A stretch of DNA of 6,089 nucleotides from Deltaproteobacteria bacterium (GTDB taxonomy: Bacteria > Desulfobacterota > GWC2-55-46 > DRQE01): assembly GCA_016219165.1 (NCBI GenBank), contig JACRCB010000092.1, forward strand, positions 1-6,089. The letters run 5' to 3'. Made by a program: the position numbers and the translations under genes. Under the pieces are notes generated by a model. The model was not told where the DNA came from. It did not search any database and worked only from the letters and a program-made list of their open reading frames with translations. Positions within the stretch are counted from its first letter, which is position 1; each line of letters opens with the position of its first letter. Positions 4,373 to 6,089 of the stretch are shown piece by piece.

Positions 4373-5956
4373 TCACGCGCCAACGCCCATGGCGCGGCTT
4401 AAGGCCTTTTCAACCTTCAAGGAGAACTCTTTCTCCGTGACGGCGGAGCGGAGGCCCTTCAAATACCCCTCGATGAACCACCTCATGTCCTCCTTGACAG
4501 GGCTTTTTTCCATATCGCGGATGAAAGGGGCGAGGTCATTTGCGGCATCGGATAAACTCGCATTGCGCATAGGCCTGCCCGAGTCCATATTGAGGAAATA
4601 AAAACCCGCACCCTTATTTTTAACGAAGATGTTGTCCCAGTCAAGCGCCCCGTGGAACCACCCTCTCCTGTGCATCCTGCCCACCTCGGCCCCGAGGGAG
4701 TGGAAAAACGCCCTCCTCTCTTCCCCGGTCATCGCCAGAACCGCGGCCCTGGAAAAATCGTTAAGCCTTACGCCGTCATTCATACACTCGCTTATGACGT
4801 AACTTCGTTTGGGGATAAGAAACCCCCTCTCCTCCATGTATGCAACGGCCCTCGGCATATTCACTTCCCTCAGTTCCGCCATGTAACTTTTCTTCCACTG
4901 CGCCCTTGCCCCCGAAGGATTCCGGAAACGCCCGTTCGCGCCGTAACGCCTAAGTTCGAATCGCCCGCCCCCCTTTATCTTTACAATGCCTTCCGCCACA
5001 CTGCCTCCGTCCTTAAGTATACGGGCGCCGCTGCCGTTTAAGAACCTGTCGGGAAAGCTCAAGAGCTCCTTAATCCCCGGCACGGCACAGAGGCTCTTCC
5101 TCTTATAGACCTCGAGGGCGCCGTCTTGGGCGTGCTCGAAGACCTTGTTTGTCCTCATGCACCTTTTAACCCTTTTGCTGAAGACCTTCGATGCGATGGA
5201 AAGTGTCTTATTTTCTATCATTTCGATAACGCCCCTTAAGTCCTCTCTTTTTTCGATCAGCCCCCTTGAGTAGAGTTTAAAGAAATAAAACTTAAGCGAA
5301 CTCTCCACGTTTGAAATAAAATTCAGGTTCAGGAAAACGAGATTCTCCCACCTCTCGCGCAAAAGAAAGGGGGATTTCATCCGCACCTTCTGAAGGTCCA
5401 GAAGGTAGAAGCCGTACCGGCCGTTATCCCTTCTTACAAGGATATTGCCCAGATGGGGGTCCCTGTGCACAACACCTTTGTCGTGCATGGAACGGAAGAA
5501 CGCGGCGAAGTCCCGGATAAACTCCTTCTTTTCCTTCCTCGAGAACTTTCCGGAGAAATTGGCAAAGAAGAAATCTTTGAGCGTCTGGCTCTTCTTAACC
5601 CCCCTTGTTATTATAAACTCCTCCGAGATAAATACATTTTCCCTTATCGCCCCGTAGCCTACGACGGAAGACACGGGGACCGCGATATTGTCAAGTTCCA
5701 TCGCGGCCGAAAACTCGTTTTTCAACCCCTTGAGTCCCAGCGCGCAGGCAAGGCCTTGAAAGAAATTATAGCGCGCGTGTTTTACATAGAAGCACTCCCC
5801 GCGGTACGGAACCCTCCAGACCTCTCTCTTTATTCCTATCCTTCTGACGCAGGTCCCCTTATTACGATAAAAGGCCTCCATAACGCCCTCTACGGTGCCA
5901 GGCGTAACCGAGGCCGGGGTCTTCCAGCGAATCTTATTATTTATATCTTCAGCCAT
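4373..5956 (-). CDS. Tandem WaaP/InaA-type kinase-like protein (kinase plus apparent pseudokinase)
   Basis: A 527-residue cytoplasmic protein with two kinase-like domains resembling the lipopolysaccharide kinase (Kdo/WaaP, InaA) superfamily, whose members phosphorylate LPS-core sugars. The first (about 30-230) has a plausible full catalytic set: lysine K59 in FYVKHA, glutamate E81, HRDPHLGNIL (H164-D166, N171) and LLDLQ (D187). The second (about 310-510) looks degenerate: FELRR replaces the lysine strand, HGALDWDN (435-442) has alanine where the catalytic Asp is expected, and FLNMD has Asn456 at the metal-binding Asp. N442 is retained. A linker at about 230-310 carries many basic residues. 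ATG at 5956 follows the upstream stop by six bases with no clear Shine-Dalgarno, so translational coupling is possible; M26 is an alternative start. Gmd next door supports a glycan or LPS role. The substrate is unknown; an unrelated regulatory kinase is possible. Confidence 0.75.
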   Translation of the reverse strand: MAEDINNKIRWKTPASVTPGTVEGVMEAFYRNKGTCVRRIGIKREVWRVPYRGECFYVKHARYNFFQGLACALGLKGLKNEFSAAMELDNIAVPVSSVVGYGAIRENVFISEEFIITRGVKKSQTLKDFFFANFSGKFSRKEKKEFIRDFAAFFRSMHDKGVVHRDPHLGNILVRRDNGRYGFYLLDLQKVRMKSPFLLRERWENLVFLNLNFISNVESSLKFYFFKLYSRGLIEKREDLRGVIEMIENKTLSIASKVFSKRVKRCMRTNKVFEHAQDGALEVYKRKSLCAVPGIKELLSFPDRFLNGSGARILKDGGSVAEGIVKIKGGGRFELRRYGANGRFRNPSGARAQWKKSYMAELREVNMPRAVAYMEERGFLIPKRSYVISECMNDGVRLNDFSRAAVLAMTGEERRAFFHSLGAEVGRMHRRGWFHGALDWDNIFVKNKGAGFYFLNMDSGRPMRNASLSDAANDLAPFIRDMEKSPVKEDMRWFIEGYLKGLRSAVTEKEFSLKVEKALSRAMGVGA

Positions 5957-5962
5957 ATATTT

Positions 5963-6089
5963 TTAAAAAACACCGTGCCACTTGACACTCTTCACAACCC
6001 TTTTCTTCTCCGCGTGTGTCTTCGCGGCCCTTCTCTTTATCTCCGCGATATCTATCTTTCCCCTTACGCCGCCGGATAAAGCCGCCATG
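5963..6089 (-). CDS. C-terminal tail of an unrecognised gene, cut by the window edge
   Basis: The minus-strand frame is open from the window edge to TAA at 5965-5963. It encodes about 41 residues ending GKIDIAEIKRRAAKTHAEKK and then RVVKSVKWHGVFF. The tail is strongly basic and partly helical in character. An ATG at 6088-6086 exists but has no visible upstream context, so this is more likely the end of a longer gene than a 41-residue protein. It is six bases ahead of the tandem kinase-like gene on the same strand, suggesting one operon. I do not recognise the family. Confidence 0.5.
   Translation of the reverse strand, partial: MAALSGGVRGKIDIAEIKRRAAKTHAEKKRVVKSVKWHGVF

Noticed and set aside
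4341..4375. Intrinsic terminator after the tandem kinase-like gene
   Set aside because: A T-rich run follows the stop on the minus strand, but the only stem before it is three or four base pairs, too weak to call.
5453..6079. 208-codon plus-strand open frame opposite the tandem kinase-like gene
   Set aside because: It is a shadow of the minus-strand kinase-like gene, with no domain signature and no RBS noted.

Overview
The window looks like Gram-negative bacterial DNA. It carries a WaaP/InaA-type lipopolysaccharide-kinase-like protein, GDP-mannose 4,6-dehydratase, the paired iron-sulfur U32 proteins UbiU and UbiV, and a secreted triheme c-type cytochrome. Together these suggest an anaerobic or facultative organism with an O-antigen/LPS and extracytoplasmic electron transfer. 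Triheme cytochromes of this kind are familiar from Desulfobacterota- and Nitrospirota-like lineages. That placement is a low-confidence inference; no rRNA, tRNA or other taxonomic marker is present.

Layout, left to right. Positions 1-191 hold a repeat element cut by the window edge. Positions 157-1074 (minus) hold a ubiV homologue that is complete except for one in-frame TAA at 463-465. Positions 1075-1298 are a divergent regulatory region with 15-bp tandem repeats, an extended -10 promoter towards ubiV, two dyads and a promoter towards the cytochrome. Positions 1299-1853 (plus) encode a secreted triheme cytochrome c. Positions 1888-2895 (minus) encode ubiU, converging on the cytochrome gene across 34 bases. 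Positions 2896-3218 are non-coding and hold a second, complete copy of the repeat at 3001-3213. Positions 3219-4253 (minus) encode gmd, with its own promoter and RBS in the 119-base gap upstream. Positions 4373-5956 (minus) encode a 527-residue protein with two kinase-like domains, the second apparently a pseudokinase. Positions 5963-6089 (minus) hold the tail of an unrecognised reading frame cut by the window edge.

Two functional blocks are visible. The right half is envelope-polysaccharide biosynthesis: Gmd makes GDP-4-keto-6-deoxymannose, and the tandem kinase-like protein is probably an LPS-core or glycan kinase. The left half is a redox/quinone block: UbiU and UbiV form the O2-independent ubiquinone hydroxylation heterodimer in proteobacteria, here with a cytochrome gene inserted between them on the opposite strand. 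Copies of the repeat follow both ubiV and gmd in the same orientation, so they bracket the ubiU-cytochrome-ubiV segment.

The least ordinary things here are the nested palindromic repeat, the single nonsense codon in an otherwise well-preserved ubiV, and the kinase-pseudokinase fusion.
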